From Auricularia sp. M13 (taxonomy: Eukaryota; Basidiomycota; Agaricomycetes; Auriculariales; Auriculariaceae): DNA of 64,000 bases. The position numbers were made by a program, and so were the translations under genes. This document shows, one piece after another, positions 23,153 through 37,095 of this stretch; the stretch's first letter is position 1; every line of letters starts with the position of its first letter. The stretch lies in contig CM073196.1 in NCBI GenBank assembly GCA_037042915.1, positions 558,001 through 622,000 of the forward strand, read 5' to 3'. The notes under the pieces are model-generated. The model was not told the origin of the DNA. It ran no database searches and worked only from the letters and a program-made list of their open reading frames with translations.

Positions 23153-24889
23153 ATGAGCACGCGCCGGGACTCGCGCGTGCACCTTGCAGCGCGTCAGAAT
23201 GACGCTCTGCTCGAGTTTGAAAACTGTGCGCAGCTCGCTACTGCCGGTAACTGACCGCTGATATTTCGACACTATTTCACAGTCAAGAAGAAATATTTGC
23301 TAGTCAACAAGCATATTACAAAGTTTGTCAATGCCTTATTAAGATGTTATAAGTTCAACTGACACAATCCAGGCTCAACTCGACGCTGAGCGTCCGCATC
23401 GAAGAATTGAACGCCCAAATTTCCGAGCTCTACGTTGAAAATTTACGCCTACGAGCGAGCGAGATTGCGCTGGGTGCGCAGCTGCAGCGTGAGCGCGAGA
23501 AAACGCGTAGGCTACTGCACGACGCCGAAACCGCCGTGAGTGCCAGTCCTGGTTGCCAGGTCCGTGACATTATTGTTTTAGATTCTAATTTTTCCGAATG
23601 TGCAACAGACTTCCAGCCTTGCGACAAGACTTTCTACTCTGCGCGATGCGTACAATATCCCACCCGGCGTTGAGCCTGCGAAACGTAAGCTCGCTATTGT
23701 GCCTTCATTTTTCATCTGTACTTACGGTTGCACTCCGGAATTAAAGAACAAACGCAACCACCACTTCGCGCCCAGAAGCCGCTCAGGTCGTCGTTTTCGA
23801 CGCCGCCACGCCCGGCTCGTGTATCACGTCCGCCAAATTTTACGCGGATTGCGGAGGATGATGAGGACCTGCAATCTTCGCCAGCTCGCGATATCCCGGA
23901 ACGACCCTCATCGCGCTTAGCTATGACCTTCGAGCGCGAGGAGCAACATCAATACCCTCTGCATCAGCCGACACTTGCTGAAGTGGACTTTTCACACCGA
24001 GCGCCGCGGCGCCGGCAGAGCGGGTTGGTGACAACGCTGATGCGCGGGGATGTTGAAGATGTGACAACACCTGCAACTTTCCGCGAGCCCGAGCCGGAGG
24101 CCGAGCCCGACGTCGGGCACGAGGAGATGGACATCGTCGACCTTGCACCGCCGACGCCAGTACTGCGCAAGACGCGCCGGCTCAGCGGTCCCACGCCGTC
24201 GCCTGCTCCGCGTCTGCCGGACGATGATGAAGATGAGCGCGAGCATAAGGAACAGGTGCGCAAGGAACAGGAGCGCGAAGAACGGGAGCGCAAGGAGAAG
24301 GAACGCGAAGAGCGCAAGGAGAAGGAGCGCGAAGAGCGCGCACGTGAGAAGGCGCGGCTTCGGGCAGAGCGCGAGAAGGAGAAGGAACGGGCGCGTCTTG
24401 CGCTCGAGGAGCAAGAGCGCCAGCAGCAGCAAGAACAGCAGCGACGCCCCTTTGCTGAGCTCCCGCTCAACCCGCCAACGTCCTCGACATCGCCGCCGCC
24501 GCCAAAACATCTGCCTCCAAGCAAATTGCCACAACCTGTAGAAAGAGTCGCGACGCCCGTCGAGGAGCAGCCCGTAGTGGAGGGGCGCGGCGCGCGCGCG
24601 CGGAAGAGCGTGAATTACGCCGAGCCCAAGTTGAACACGTACGTCCAGACTTCCTGTTACTGTCATCGCGATGCTAACAGCCGATTGCAGCAAGATGCGC
24701 AAACCAGATCCGCCAGAAGGCGCTCCTGCACCAGCGCCGCGGCGCAAGAAGAGTTCGACGTCGTGCTCGCGGCGCACTGTGGCGCCCGCAGCGACAGCAG
24801 TTGACGACGCGGGCGATTTCGCCGACGCCGAGGGCGCACAGCAGAGCGCCGCGGCGACGTACGTGCGGCGGCATAGCATCGCTGTATGA
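23153..24889 (+). CDS. SGO1: Shugoshin (centromeric cohesin protector)
   Basis: Six exons (23153-23246, 23283-23322, 23373-23535, 23609-23684, 23747-24638, 24691-24889) encode 487 residues. The N-terminal shugoshin coiled coil appears only after splicing: KKKYLLVNKHITKLNSTLS, VRIEELNAQISELYVENLRL, then a basic helix to about residue 97. It is the dimerisation and PP2A-B' binding module. The C-terminal SGO motif (RARKSVNYAEPKLNTKMRKP) spans the last intron and binds phosphorylated H2A. Between them lies a disordered region with a ~75-residue Glu/Arg/Lys segment of the single-alpha-helix type (about 24,226-24,450). Shugoshin protects centromeric cohesin at meiosis and mitosis. The protein ends in a basic SIAV tail. 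Identification is firm. Confidence 0.93.
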
Positions 24890-25381
24890 TGATGTGCCGA
24901 TCTTTCTTGGTTTATGTTCCGTATACGACCGTCCTCCCTAGTCCATTTACCCACTCCCCTGATGACACCGCCGCTGCTGCCCTCTCCTACCCACCTCGCC
25001 TGATTCCCACATGACGCCCCCTCGACGCCCTATGACGACCCCGCTCGCTTCTTTCCGTCTTGTCCGTTGCGCTCTCACGCTATTATGCTACGCCCGTACG
25101 TCCACTCTCCCTCCATATATTCTGCTTCTTTCCCGGTCGTGTTGTATAGAGTAGCTGTGCGTACGCCGTTGTTTATGCTTTCCTTTCTGCGCGACAACTT
25201 ACAGGTTTGATGCGCTTCGACGCGTCTGGCAGAGTGCGCTCCGACGACTCATTGCGCCTCGACGACCACAACCACCGATATCCAGCTATAAAGGTGCTGT
25301 ACCCTCATTGCATTAGGGCACCACACAAGCGTATCTCTCGTATATTCGCCTCCAACTCTTTTCTGCTTGAAGTTATAGGAC
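24890..25381 (+). promoter_or_regulatory. Upstream region of microprotein copy 3, with TATA-like box at 25287-25292
   Basis: A TATAAA at 25287-25292 sits about 95 bases before the copy 3 start. The left part holds the pyrimidine-rich 3' flank of SGO1. An open frame from the ATG at 25209 runs in phase into a possible intron ending at 25378, so a longer first exon cannot be ruled out. The TATA box inside it argues against that. Confidence 0.45.
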
Positions 25382-25675
25382 ATGTTCTCCTGCGCGTACT
25401 GCGAAACCCGCACGACCGACGCGAAAGCGTTGCAGTTGCACCTGAATTTCGGGAAGCGTACGTCACGCCTTCCCACCATCCACACCTTCCGCTCGTCTCA
25501 TCCCAGATGCTCAGCGACACAGTGCGAGAAATGCGGCAAGACCTTCGGCTGCACCGTCATGGCCGCGCGCCACGACGCCGATTACCACCGTGGCCAGGCC
25601 CGCTGTCGGTGTGTGGGGAAGTGGACGTGCAGCGGGCTTCATGCGACTGGTTGCCCTGCGTACAAGCTTGGCTGA
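25382..25675 (+). CDS. Zinc-finger microprotein, copy 3 (unrecognised family)
   Basis: Two exons (25382-25457, 25515-25675) encode 78 residues. Unit one is CAYC-x12-H followed by LNFGKP. Unit two is CEKC-x3-FGC-x6-H-x4-H. The tail is C-R-C-x5-C-x3-H plus one more Cys. The donor GTACGT lies at the same codon and phase as in copies 1 and 2. The acceptor was placed at 25514 because only this one restores the P-T-Q-C junction seen in the relatives. A separate tiny first exon, present in the other copies, was not found; translation seems to start directly at MFSC. It is the inner member of the right, plus-strand pair. Confidence 0.75.
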   Translation: MFSCAYCETRTTDAKALQLHLNFGKRTSRLPTIHTFRSSHPRCSATQCEKCGKTFGCTVMAARHDADYHRGQARCRCVGKWTCSGLHATGCPAYKLG

Positions 25676-26219
25676 TTGGATGCGGCTGAGGATTGGGACT
25701 TTATCGAATGTGATGCATGCTGTAAAAGTATAATTGCGTTTTGTATCTGGATCACGTGACCCATTTGCGAAAACTCCTCGCGTTTGCCACTGAGGCAAGG
25801 CGTTGCGATGTCGCAGTGGAACCTCGTCCAGAAGGAAGAGCTCCGATACTTCCAAGAGTTGAGCTCCGCCGTTGAGAGTGACACTGGTGAAGAACTGCAG
25901 TATAATAATGGGCCCAGTCCACGTGACCGCGCGCTGCAAACCACGCATTCCGCTTTTGGATGCGACAACAATAAGTGCGATCGCCTCTTCTGTAGCCTAT
26001 AGCTCTTCAACCAATGGGAGTGCTGTTGCCATGACGGGCCCGCGCATGTCGTGGTCGATCACTGATGGAGCTGGCGAGACCAGTATTGTCCTATGAAACC
26101 ACGCCTGTGCTCTACCGAGTACTTACCGCAGCTCCTGCTACTTAAACGGCTCAACACGTCTTTGCCGCACCTCGCTCTCCTGCGCTCTTACTGTCAACAC
26201 CAACATCCCGCGAACCCGA
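25676..26219. other. Spacer between microprotein copies 3 and 4
   Basis: 3' flank of copy 3 and promoter of copy 4. No coding signal is supported. Confidence 0.45.
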
Positions 26220-26597
26220 ATGGAATCGCGATCTGCAATCATGAACGCGAATGACAGTCAGTAGACCCGTCCAGCCGTATCCCTGGGCGCGCATTGATCT
26301 TCCCACTCAGTCCAATTCAACTGCCCTTACTGCCCGAGACAGGTAGAAAACTTGGCCCAGCTCAAGCCCCACACGAATTTTGGCCTGCGTGCGTGCTCCG
26401 TTGTTTCAACTCGTTCATTTTTCCTGAGCTCATTGGCCATCCTGCAAGCATTGCCATGTCCTGCCTGTGGCGAAAATTTCGGCTGCTTCGCAGCTAGATT
26501 GGCTCACGTCGACACGGTCCACGGACACGCTGCCATTTGTCCATGTGTCCGACCGCCGGAGAAGTGTTCCCTGCATACGCTTGCGCGTGTAGGATGA
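26220..26597 (+). CDS. Zinc-finger microprotein, copy 4 (unrecognised family)
   Basis: Three exons (26220-26256, 26311-26388, 26449-26597) encode 87 residues, or 80 if translation starts at the second in-frame ATG (26241). The second start gives MNAND and a 16-nt first exon, matching copy 1 (MNANE, 16 nt), and is therefore likely the ancestral one. Exon 2 is 78 nt. Unit one is CPYC-x12-H followed by TNFGLP. Unit two is CPAC-x3-FGC-x6-H-x4-H. The tail is C-P-C-x6-C-x2-H. All zinc-ligand positions seen in the other copies are kept. Confidence 0.78.
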
Positions 26598-26984
26598 TCA
26601 TTCGCGTGTGGAAGAGGTTGTACCAAAAATGTAAACTGAACTGAGGAATTGTACTCGTAAGTTGCAGTAACTGCTGAGAGACTGCAGATCCGCATAAAAC
26701 TGAGAATCAATTGCGCCGTCGTAAAGCAAGGGCTCATTAGCGCTCAGGTTCGAAGGAGGTGGCTTCTAGGCAGTCAGACGCTATCTCCGCTGCCTCATCT
26801 CACTGGCTCGCCTGTCTATTTCGCTTGGCCGATGCGAAGAGATAGGGAAGTTCATGTCCATGAGAGTTTTCAGTAAGCCATGTATGTCTGAACGGTATGT
26901 ATATGACAGCAACGATCAGTAACAGGGTACGAGTCCAAGAATCGTTAGAGGTCGTAAGGTATCTAGAAGGCAGCAGAGATGATG
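26598..26984. other. Spacer, possible extra 3' exon of the minus-strand C2H2 gene
   Basis: On the minus strand a donor GTACCC at about 27,003 and an acceptor TTCTAG near 26,963 could add about 50 residues, including a hydrophobic stretch, to the C2H2 gene to the right. I do not trust it enough to join it. Confidence 0.25.
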
Positions 26985-27824
26985 TTAAGTAGCAGATGGG
27001 TACCTGCAAATATTCGCCATATGATTCACACGGGCCCTCTCAGAACAGAGTACTTTCGTACAGCCTAAATTTGGGCATGGGAAGGACGGGACAGCGTGTC
27101 CCAGCATGTGGGCACGGTGGGCCTGGGCGTGAACACTAACCGTGCGGCACCCGGGGAAGGTGCAGGTGTAGTTCTTGGGGTCTTTCTCCACGGAGGCCTG
27201 ATAAAGCGCCTCCGCCTCCTCGAGGGACAAGACCTTCTTGAGGCGCGCGCCGGCCGCCTGGTCGTGTGCTGCACGAGGCGAAAGCGCGGGAGGACCCGAG
27301 TAGACGGTCGGCGGAAGATATGGGCGGGGACGCTTGCTAGTCAGGACCTTCTCTTTCTTCGCCGTTAGTGCCCGAGGAGCAGGTGAGACTGTGGCCCCGA
27401 AATAAATTGGGAAGAGAGCCTGTCCACTTGAGGGCAAGGGCACCGGAGCGAAAGAAGGAAAAGGCGCGGGCGTGAATGGAGCGAAAGCCGGCAGCGGGCA
27501 AGGTGGAATATGAGGCTGATTTAGGGCTAGAGGCGATGTGGGAGGAGAAACGGCCATGCGAGTGTCGACGTCGTCATTAGGATTGGCGGACGCGTGTTGG
27601 TCACGGAGGACGGGAGGCGACGACGCAGGGAGATGCCTGAGCAGAACATCATCTGGGGAAACACCGCACTCCTGCCAATGCAGCATGTCCGCGATGAAGG
27701 TGGAGTTGAGTAACTCGTCACTGCGAGTGATACAGGTCAGTATCACCATCGACTTTAGTGCTGGAAAAAGGGAAATGCCTGGTAAGTGTATCTGGTGCCT
27801 GCTGCCCGCGAATGGCAGCTGCAT
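26985..27824 (-). CDS. Pro-rich protein with two C-terminal zinc fingers
   Basis: A single open frame of 279 residues from the ATG at 27824. The middle is rich in Pro, Ala, Phe and Ser (repeats of the FAPFTPAPFPSFAP kind). A basic stretch (KKEKVLTSKRPRPY) precedes two C-terminal fingers. Finger 1, from CTFPGC, is C-x4-C-x12-H-x3-H. Finger 2, from CPNLGC, is C-x4-C-x12-H-x4-C, with Cys as fourth ligand. The first 35 or so residues are doubtful, because another frame from an ATG just upstream also runs here. Probably a nuclear protein; the target is unknown. It is not close to the microproteins beside it: the spacing is x4 rather than x2 and FGC is missing. Confidence 0.55.
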   Translation of the reverse strand: MQLPFAGSRHQIHLPGISLFPALKSMVILTCITRSDELLNSTFIADMLHWQECGVSPDDVLLRHLPASSPPVLRDQHASANPNDDVDTRMAVSPPTSPLALNQPHIPPCPLPAFAPFTPAPFPSFAPVPLPSSGQALFPIYFGATVSPAPRALTAKKEKVLTSKRPRPYLPPTVYSGPPALSPRAAHDQAAGARLKKVLSLEEAEALYQASVEKDPKNYTCTFPGCRTVSVHAQAHRAHMLGHAVPSFPCPNLGCTKVLCSERARVNHMANICRYPSAT

Positions 27825-30572
27825 TCAGGATATCGGCGGGTGTGACGTGGGCGTAAATAACCATGGCAATGAATGACACGAATATGGGCACACAGAGAAG
27901 CTGGCGAATGGGACAGGGCTGCAGCGTTTTATAGTTTCGTGCAGAAGCAGAGTGTGGTTTGAAGCAGTGAAGCGTCAGGCCCAGGTCGATGCGTAGCATT
28001 CCAGAGCCACGGAATGCATTGTGTGTTGTGGTGACATCGCCTCATGCGTTTTTGCAACGACGAAAGGCAAAGCTGACGCCGTAGCCAATACCATCGTTGA
28101 CCACCTACCGTGGTCAAGGCTGAGCGAGCCCACCGTCGCTCTCGAGTGGTTTCTGGCTTCAAATGGCGACTTTAAATCTCACAGAGGTAGAATGGAGAGG
28201 CGCCAGCATTCATAATCCGAGAACGGTGCCAGCAACTTCGCTCAAGGCGACAGGATATAACGGGCAGAGTGCCAACTTGAAGCGCGACTTGTGAAGTGGC
28301 ATCTGCGCTATGATCCATGGCGAAATACGTAAATTTTGGCGTTGCACTTGCAGAGGAACAAATCATGACTGTCGAGACTCGCGGGATGGGACGAAGAGGA
28401 GGAGGGGCATCTACAAGCTCCGATTCAACTTGTCTATTGACCACGCCAAGATCTTCCGCTTGTCTTCAATGCGACGCCACTCTCCCTGTCGAGCTACTCA
28501 TATTGACTTTGAAACATACCACTTTGGTCTGGGCCACGGTGCTCTAGGCGTCGACCGACCGTGGCATTTGTTTGTGGACTGCCTCGCTATTGCTACCTAT
28601 CTGCTCGCATCTCCGGCGCCTGTAAACAAACCGGGAGATTGCCTCCCCCTGTAGTATGCTTTGTGACCTCATCTGCGATGCCGCGGAGTGCTGGTAGGTG
28701 ACGCACTTATCTCGACATTGGCAAAGGCCGGATGGGCACCGCATCATCATCCCGGTCTGGTTTCTATCCTTTCTCAGAACCTCACCGATTATCTCTCAAG
28801 CTAAAAAACACGGTCCACATAGGCATCCGCGTCGGCGTGCTGCTCGTGGACGAAACACCTCGGATGATGCACAACATGACTCCCTCAGCGCTGAGATTGC
28901 AGCTCCACGTCGAACCTATATCGAGGCAAAGTACGCTCGAAATCCATGGTAGCCATCAGATTTGTGACGACCCTGTCAGTGTACTTGCTTAGAGTTCTGC
29001 TTCAGACAGACTGCCAGCGTCCAGCGCTCCTCCGGGTGCTCTGACAATGCGCATGGTTTCTACTGTGTCGCGAAGGGGTCTAGACCAGTCTACAGACGAT
29101 CAAGGGCGAGGAACAGAGCTTTCTTGCTGCCTGCTCATCACTTCCTTGACATCCAGTTACACTTACCTACATTGTTTCGGGATTTGCGAGTCGTAGTCCC
29201 TGGCTCACCTTGGTCCGATGACAGTGCGTCTGGCGAACGCCGCGTGCTGGGTGGATCTTATCTTGGTTGCTTGGACTCAGCGCTAGGATCTATCCTTTCA
29301 ATCGCTGAAACGTGAGAACCGCAGTATTGCAGTCTCCGACTTATCTACAGCACATACACCGTCTTTGTCGCACACTCCCGAGTGCGCCTATGCTCGTGCT
29401 ATGGATGACACGGTACGGCCAACTGAGATCGCGTCGGCGCGCCCGGGAGATGCATGGGTGAGTTTCAGTGAGCCTCTATCAATAAAAGAGCTGCGAGGGC
29501 ATGCAATCAGGTACCAGCAGTTCATCACCCCTCGAACATTTACATCTAATTTCTCTGAGCCTGTTGGCAATGTCCTCAACCGCGCAGGCCAACCAGAAGG
29601 TGAGAAGCCTACTTATTCGCGACCGGCGGTTATCGACAGTCATGCCAACAACTTGTAGAACACTTTCAAGGTCGATACTGCGGCAGAATTCGAGACTGCG
29701 TGCCCTAATGCGATTTTATCAGCTGGGGGAGGTAGTCATTATCAAAGCGGACAAACGGACTGCGCGCTATCAAGGGAATCCAGTCTTTCATGGCTCAGAG
29801 GTCAGGACGTCCGTAATGCTCTGGCTCAGATCTTCTTACGCTACTTTCATTGCAGATCGTGGTTTCTATCCTTGTAGATGGGAGACAAGAGACTGTGCCG
29901 CTTCAAGCGTTGAGCAAGCCCAAGAGAGGCCACCACTAAGACTCATTGCATATACTAGCTCGAGCAGGCCTAAATCTAGATCATACATTTGTTTTCCCAT
30001 CAGACGTCACGTTCAGACGTACCGCGGCCGATTTCAGCCGGATCCTGGATCTGAGCACAGCACTTTCCAGACCTTTTTGCGCCATCGTCAATACCTCTAT
30101 TTTGAAGATAATTGGAGGTTGATGGAAGCGCTAAGATGCTTCATAATTCACACAATCATAGTAGGAGGACAGGGTCATGCAATGCAGTCATTTATACTGG
30201 CAGATGCGCCAAGGACTTCTCCCAATGTCGTCGGCCGAAGTGAAACGCGTAAGCCATGTGCTCCCCTGTCCTGGAAGGAGCTTGCCGCTGTTCTGGGCAT
30301 GCAGCCTTCGAGGCGAGAACGCCGACGACAGGATGATCGCAATCTGATAAGATGGCGTGATATCATATCTGATAAAGCACGAGGCACTTTCCCCTCCCAT
30401 CACTAGTGTGCGGCCTCCATTGGACCAGCGCCGAGGCTTCTTCACATTTCCCGAGCTGACAGCCCTCGTGCCTGCGAACAGATGGTCCCACGCCCAAGAC
30501 TATATAAACCATGCACCTTCCCTCAAGCCCCCTTTGCCTGCCTTCCCACTTGTCAGTCCAAGCCCGTCTGCC
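27825..30572. other. Gene-poor stretch with coding-like islands on the plus strand
   Basis: Islands such as 28,317-28,545 (F-box-like TLPVELLILTLK), 29,124-29,312 (HHFLDIQLHLPTLF) and 29,401-29,655 (SIKELRGHAIRYQQF) look like protein. I could not join them into a continuous spliced frame. It may be a decayed gene or a gene with unusual splicing. A longer frame at 29,501-30,406 has no recognisable motif and is probably spurious. Confidence 0.25.
30501..30508 (+). promoter_or_regulatory. TATA box of the small secreted protein gene
   Basis: TATATAAA lies 65-72 bases upstream of the ATG at 30573, an ordinary distance for a strongly expressed basidiomycete gene. Confidence 0.6.
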
Positions 30573-31043
30573 ATGAAGTTCTTCGCCGTGCTCGCACTCG
30601 CACCTCTTGCTTTGGCAGTAGCTCTGTGCGTTGCTGTGCCGCCTCTCCCAACTATTGTGCTGACCTCTCCCTCAGCCCGGAGCCGGTTGAAGAGCGTGCA
30701 CTCCCCCCCGGCCACCCCATTCTTGGCGCGGATGACTTCCCCGCCAATTACACCTTCGGTCCCGACGTTTGGCCCGAGGGCTTCAAGGCGCCTACGGAGA
30801 CCATCACTGCGTGCGTGGTCATCTATGTTCTTGTCTACGCCCCAGGCTCATGCCCAGCATCTATTCAGTCTGCCCGCTGGGTACTCGCTTGGCCCAGAGG
30901 CCGTTTACGGCCCCGACGGCAAACCCATCACAGAGTTCCCGGAGGCGGCCATCAAGTCCGTCGAGCTCAACGGTGCCTCGCACGCGGCTGCATCGAGCGT
31001 GCTCGCCGTCGTCGTCGCCGCTCTCGGCGTCGCACTCTTCTAG
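30573..31043 (+). CDS. Small secreted, probably GPI-anchored protein
   Basis: Three exons (30573-30625, 30676-30810, 30869-31043) encode 120 residues. A signal peptide (MKFFAVLALAPLALAVA) comes first. The mature part is short and Pro/Gly-rich, with GADDFPANYTFGPDVWPEGF, one N-glycosylation site (NYT) and no Cys. The C-terminus has a small-residue omega region (NGASHAAASS) followed by a hydrophobic tail ending in VALF, a typical GPI signal. The frame only works with the two introns, each with a good donor and acceptor. No known domain. A clear TATA box precedes it. Probably a cell-surface structural or effector-like protein. Confidence 0.72.
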   Translation: MKFFAVLALAPLALAVALCVAVPPLPTIVLTSPSARSRLKSVHSPPATPFLARMTSPPITPSVPTFGPRASRRLRRPSLRAWSSMFLSTPQAHAQHLFSLPAGYSLGPEAVYGPDGKPITEFPEAAIKSVELNGASHAAASSVLAVVVAALGVALF

Positions 31044-31226
31044 ACTTGCCCACTTCTCTCATTGGGATGATGGATGACTGAAACGACCGTCATGCGCCTC
31101 GAGATTCTGCTCATGTAGTCTCGGATGTGCGAAAGGGGTTGAATGCTATTGTTTTGGTTGGGGAAGAAGCAACGACTACATAGTCGTCACATAGTCCAAG
31201 ATAGTTGGATGCAAAAAAAGCCGTTC

Positions 31227-34610
<3,384 letters not shown>

Positions 34611-37095
34611 TCAGCTGACAGCGTCAGCGCGGATGAGCGCCGCAGCCTTCTCGCCCACGCCGTAAAGCGTGCTCTGCAGATGGGCGCTGATCTGCAGCGG
34701 CAGGATGCTCGCGTCCGCGACGCGCAGGTTCGTCGTGTCGTACACGCGCAGACGGCCGTCGACCACACCTGAGTGTCCCATCGTCAGCGAGAGACAATAC
34801 ATCCAGTAACACTCCACGTACCGCCAAGGTTACGCCGCATCATAGCTGCCGTGCCGACGGGATGCGAGACGGTGTTGAAGTTCTGCGTGATCCACGACCT
34901 CCATGCCGCGTCTGTCGCGTTGTTGCCACCGGGCACGGCACCCGCGGGGCTCTTTTCACCTGTCGTCAGGGTGCTACAAATTGCCTGAGTCAGCTTCACA
35001 TAATCTTGCAGGAAGTTCACATACGAGAGTGGCGGGGAGGTGATGATCCGGCGAGCGAGCCGCGAGCCCGCGACTTGCACCTGCAAGTCGAAGTCGACAG
35101 AGAAGAAGTTGACCTTGATCGTCGGCTTCGTGAACGGGTTCGTGGACTGCCGGAACGACGATCAGCCAAGAAGCAGCGGCGGCGGCGGTGGCAAAGGTGG
35201 CAAAGGACGCACATTGATCTTGACCGCGCCGCGGGAGAACGGCAACAGCGTCCACATGAGAAGACCGATATCGCTATGCTCGTTCAGCGCGAGAGCAAAT
35301 ATACTGCAGTCCCAAAGGGACTCACCTCGATGAGGCCGTGTTGGGCAGAGTTTGATAGAACAACTCGATCAACGGCGCTGTATGTCAGGCGCTCTGAGCA
35401 TCGGTCCCAAAGGGAACTGCAGGACAGTGACGAACCGTTATTGTTAAGAATGGCATTTGTTTGCGCTTGCAGGATGGTCTGCAGAGCAGCAGCGTTCAAA
35501 CCGTTGGCCGCTTGCGAGTTAGCCCACGATGGTATCGAGCTTGTCAAGGTCTGGCGTGCGGCGGCAGCTTGGGAGCCGAACAGCTGAACAAAGGCGAAGT
35601 GAGATCGGGCTCCGGACGCGCCGAGGGCGCCGACGGACCTGGTTGAGGTTGGGATATGCAATGACATCGTTCGGACCACGGCCAGTGGGGTTATTGCCGT
35701 TGCCCGTCGCACGGAACTGGGACATCGTCTGCATTTGGTTGAGTGATGACGGCAAACCCGATGCATACGAATGGGCGGACCTGCTCCTGGAGATTCTTCC
35801 CGACTGTAGGGAGGTTGACGACGGTAGAGATGCCGAGGCTATTGAGATGCGCGGGATCGCCGATTCCGGAGAGCTGAAGGAGAGCCGGTGTTTGTATCGC
35901 TCCGGCGGAAAGGATGACCTCCCGACGCGCAAAGGCGGTGAACGTAGAGCCCGTGTTGTCGGACTTCTTGAACTGCACGCCGGTCGCGGTGACGGGAACT
36001 GTAGTGCCGGAGAAGAGCACCTTGGTCACTTGGTACGTCGTAAGAGTCAACCATTTGAGGCGGCGACCTTCCACCGGTGTCAGGTAGGCTGCGGCAGACG
36101 ATGATCGGTGGTCGGAGTCGTGCCAGTTGATGCTCTGAAAAAAAATCTGAGAATCAACGAGGGAGCTGGGTGGAAAACCAGCCTACGTTGGGCACAAATG
36201 AGACGCAGTTTGGCTCGCCACCGTTGAGATCCGGGGAGAGAACGATGCCGGTCAGGTTGGTCACAGTCTGCTGGAAGTACTTCTGGTGCGGGCCGCCGTA
36301 CATCTCGTCGCTGAGAATGGTGACAGTTCAGCTTGGATGTTCTAGCGCGCATGGAGTGCGTACGGGAAAGTGACTTGGACGGGACCGGCTGTCCCGTGGT
36401 AGCTACGTTTTCGACGTGAGCTAGACTTATGCAGATAGAGATCATTGCTACCTTGCGACGGAGTTTGCACCATGCATCCGCTGGACGTCGTTTGGCGCGG
36501 AGAACGTTTCCGCCTGTGGTAAAATGTCAGTCGAACAGCGATTCCGCTGTCAAACCTGAAGGACCCACCCTCTTCATGTAATACGACATATTGGCCCAAT
36601 TCCACCCAAGACTCGCCTCCGAGCTTTCCAGCAGAGTGGCCCAGGAATCGTATTGAGCCGCAGATCCGCGCGTCCATGTAGCGCCGTTGATCGACGAGCC
36701 GCCACCGAGCGTCTTGCCACTAAGCACAAGCAGACGTCGAGTTAACCGCGCGCTCCAAGTCCAACCTCATGGGAAAGTGCGGCGACGAACCCAATGATGC
36801 CGCCCTTCTCCGCCTTCCACTGCCAGTCGAGCTCGCTGCCGAACGCGTCGCCGTAATGGTACATGTCGTACACGCGGGGGTCGTTGCGGTTGTCCGCGCC
36901 GGCCTCGATGAGCAGTATGGACTTGCTCGAGTCCTCCGACAGGCGCGCCGCGACGGTGATGCCGGTCAGCCCGCCGCCCACGACGATGTAGTCGAACGTC
37001 TGGCCCGAGGCCGTGTTCGGGTCCGTAGTCACGCCCGACGCCGCGCGCACGCCGGCCGCTGTTGCTGCGAGAACGAACAGACCCCAGCGCATCAT
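34611..37095 (-). CDS. Secreted GMC oxidoreductase, copy 2
   Basis: About 13 exons read in frame from the double ATG at 37095. A clear signal peptide (MMRWGLFVLAATAAGVRA) is present. FAD site: [19 protein letters not shown] and ILLIEAGADNR. Then [89 protein letters not shown] and ISAHLQSTLYGVGEKAA. All introns match copy 1 in position. The C-terminal half is visibly richer in G and C than in copy 1. A TTATAAG motif at about 37,142-37,149 may be the TATA box. Because of the better secretion signal, this copy is the more likely extracellular H2O2 source. The exact substrate class (aryl alcohol, pyranose, other) cannot be settled from sequence alone. Confidence 0.9.

Noticed and set aside
23964-24524. 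Long Ser/Arg-rich open frames on the minus strand across SGO1
   Set aside because: They are antisense shadows of the Glu/Arg/Lys codon repeats of SGO1; composition is that of a repeat read in the wrong frame.
25209-25378. Upstream first exon for microprotein copy 3
   Set aside because: Would be far longer than the 16-19 nt first exons of the other copies and would contain the TATA box.
26800-27009. Extra 3' exon for the C2H2 gene at 27 kb
   Set aside because: Donor and acceptor exist but the intron would be only 41 nt and the added peptide has no counterpart; left unjoined.
29501-30406. 301-residue plus-strand frame
   Set aside because: Composition rich in Arg/Ser with no domain; adjacent coding-like islands lie in other frames.
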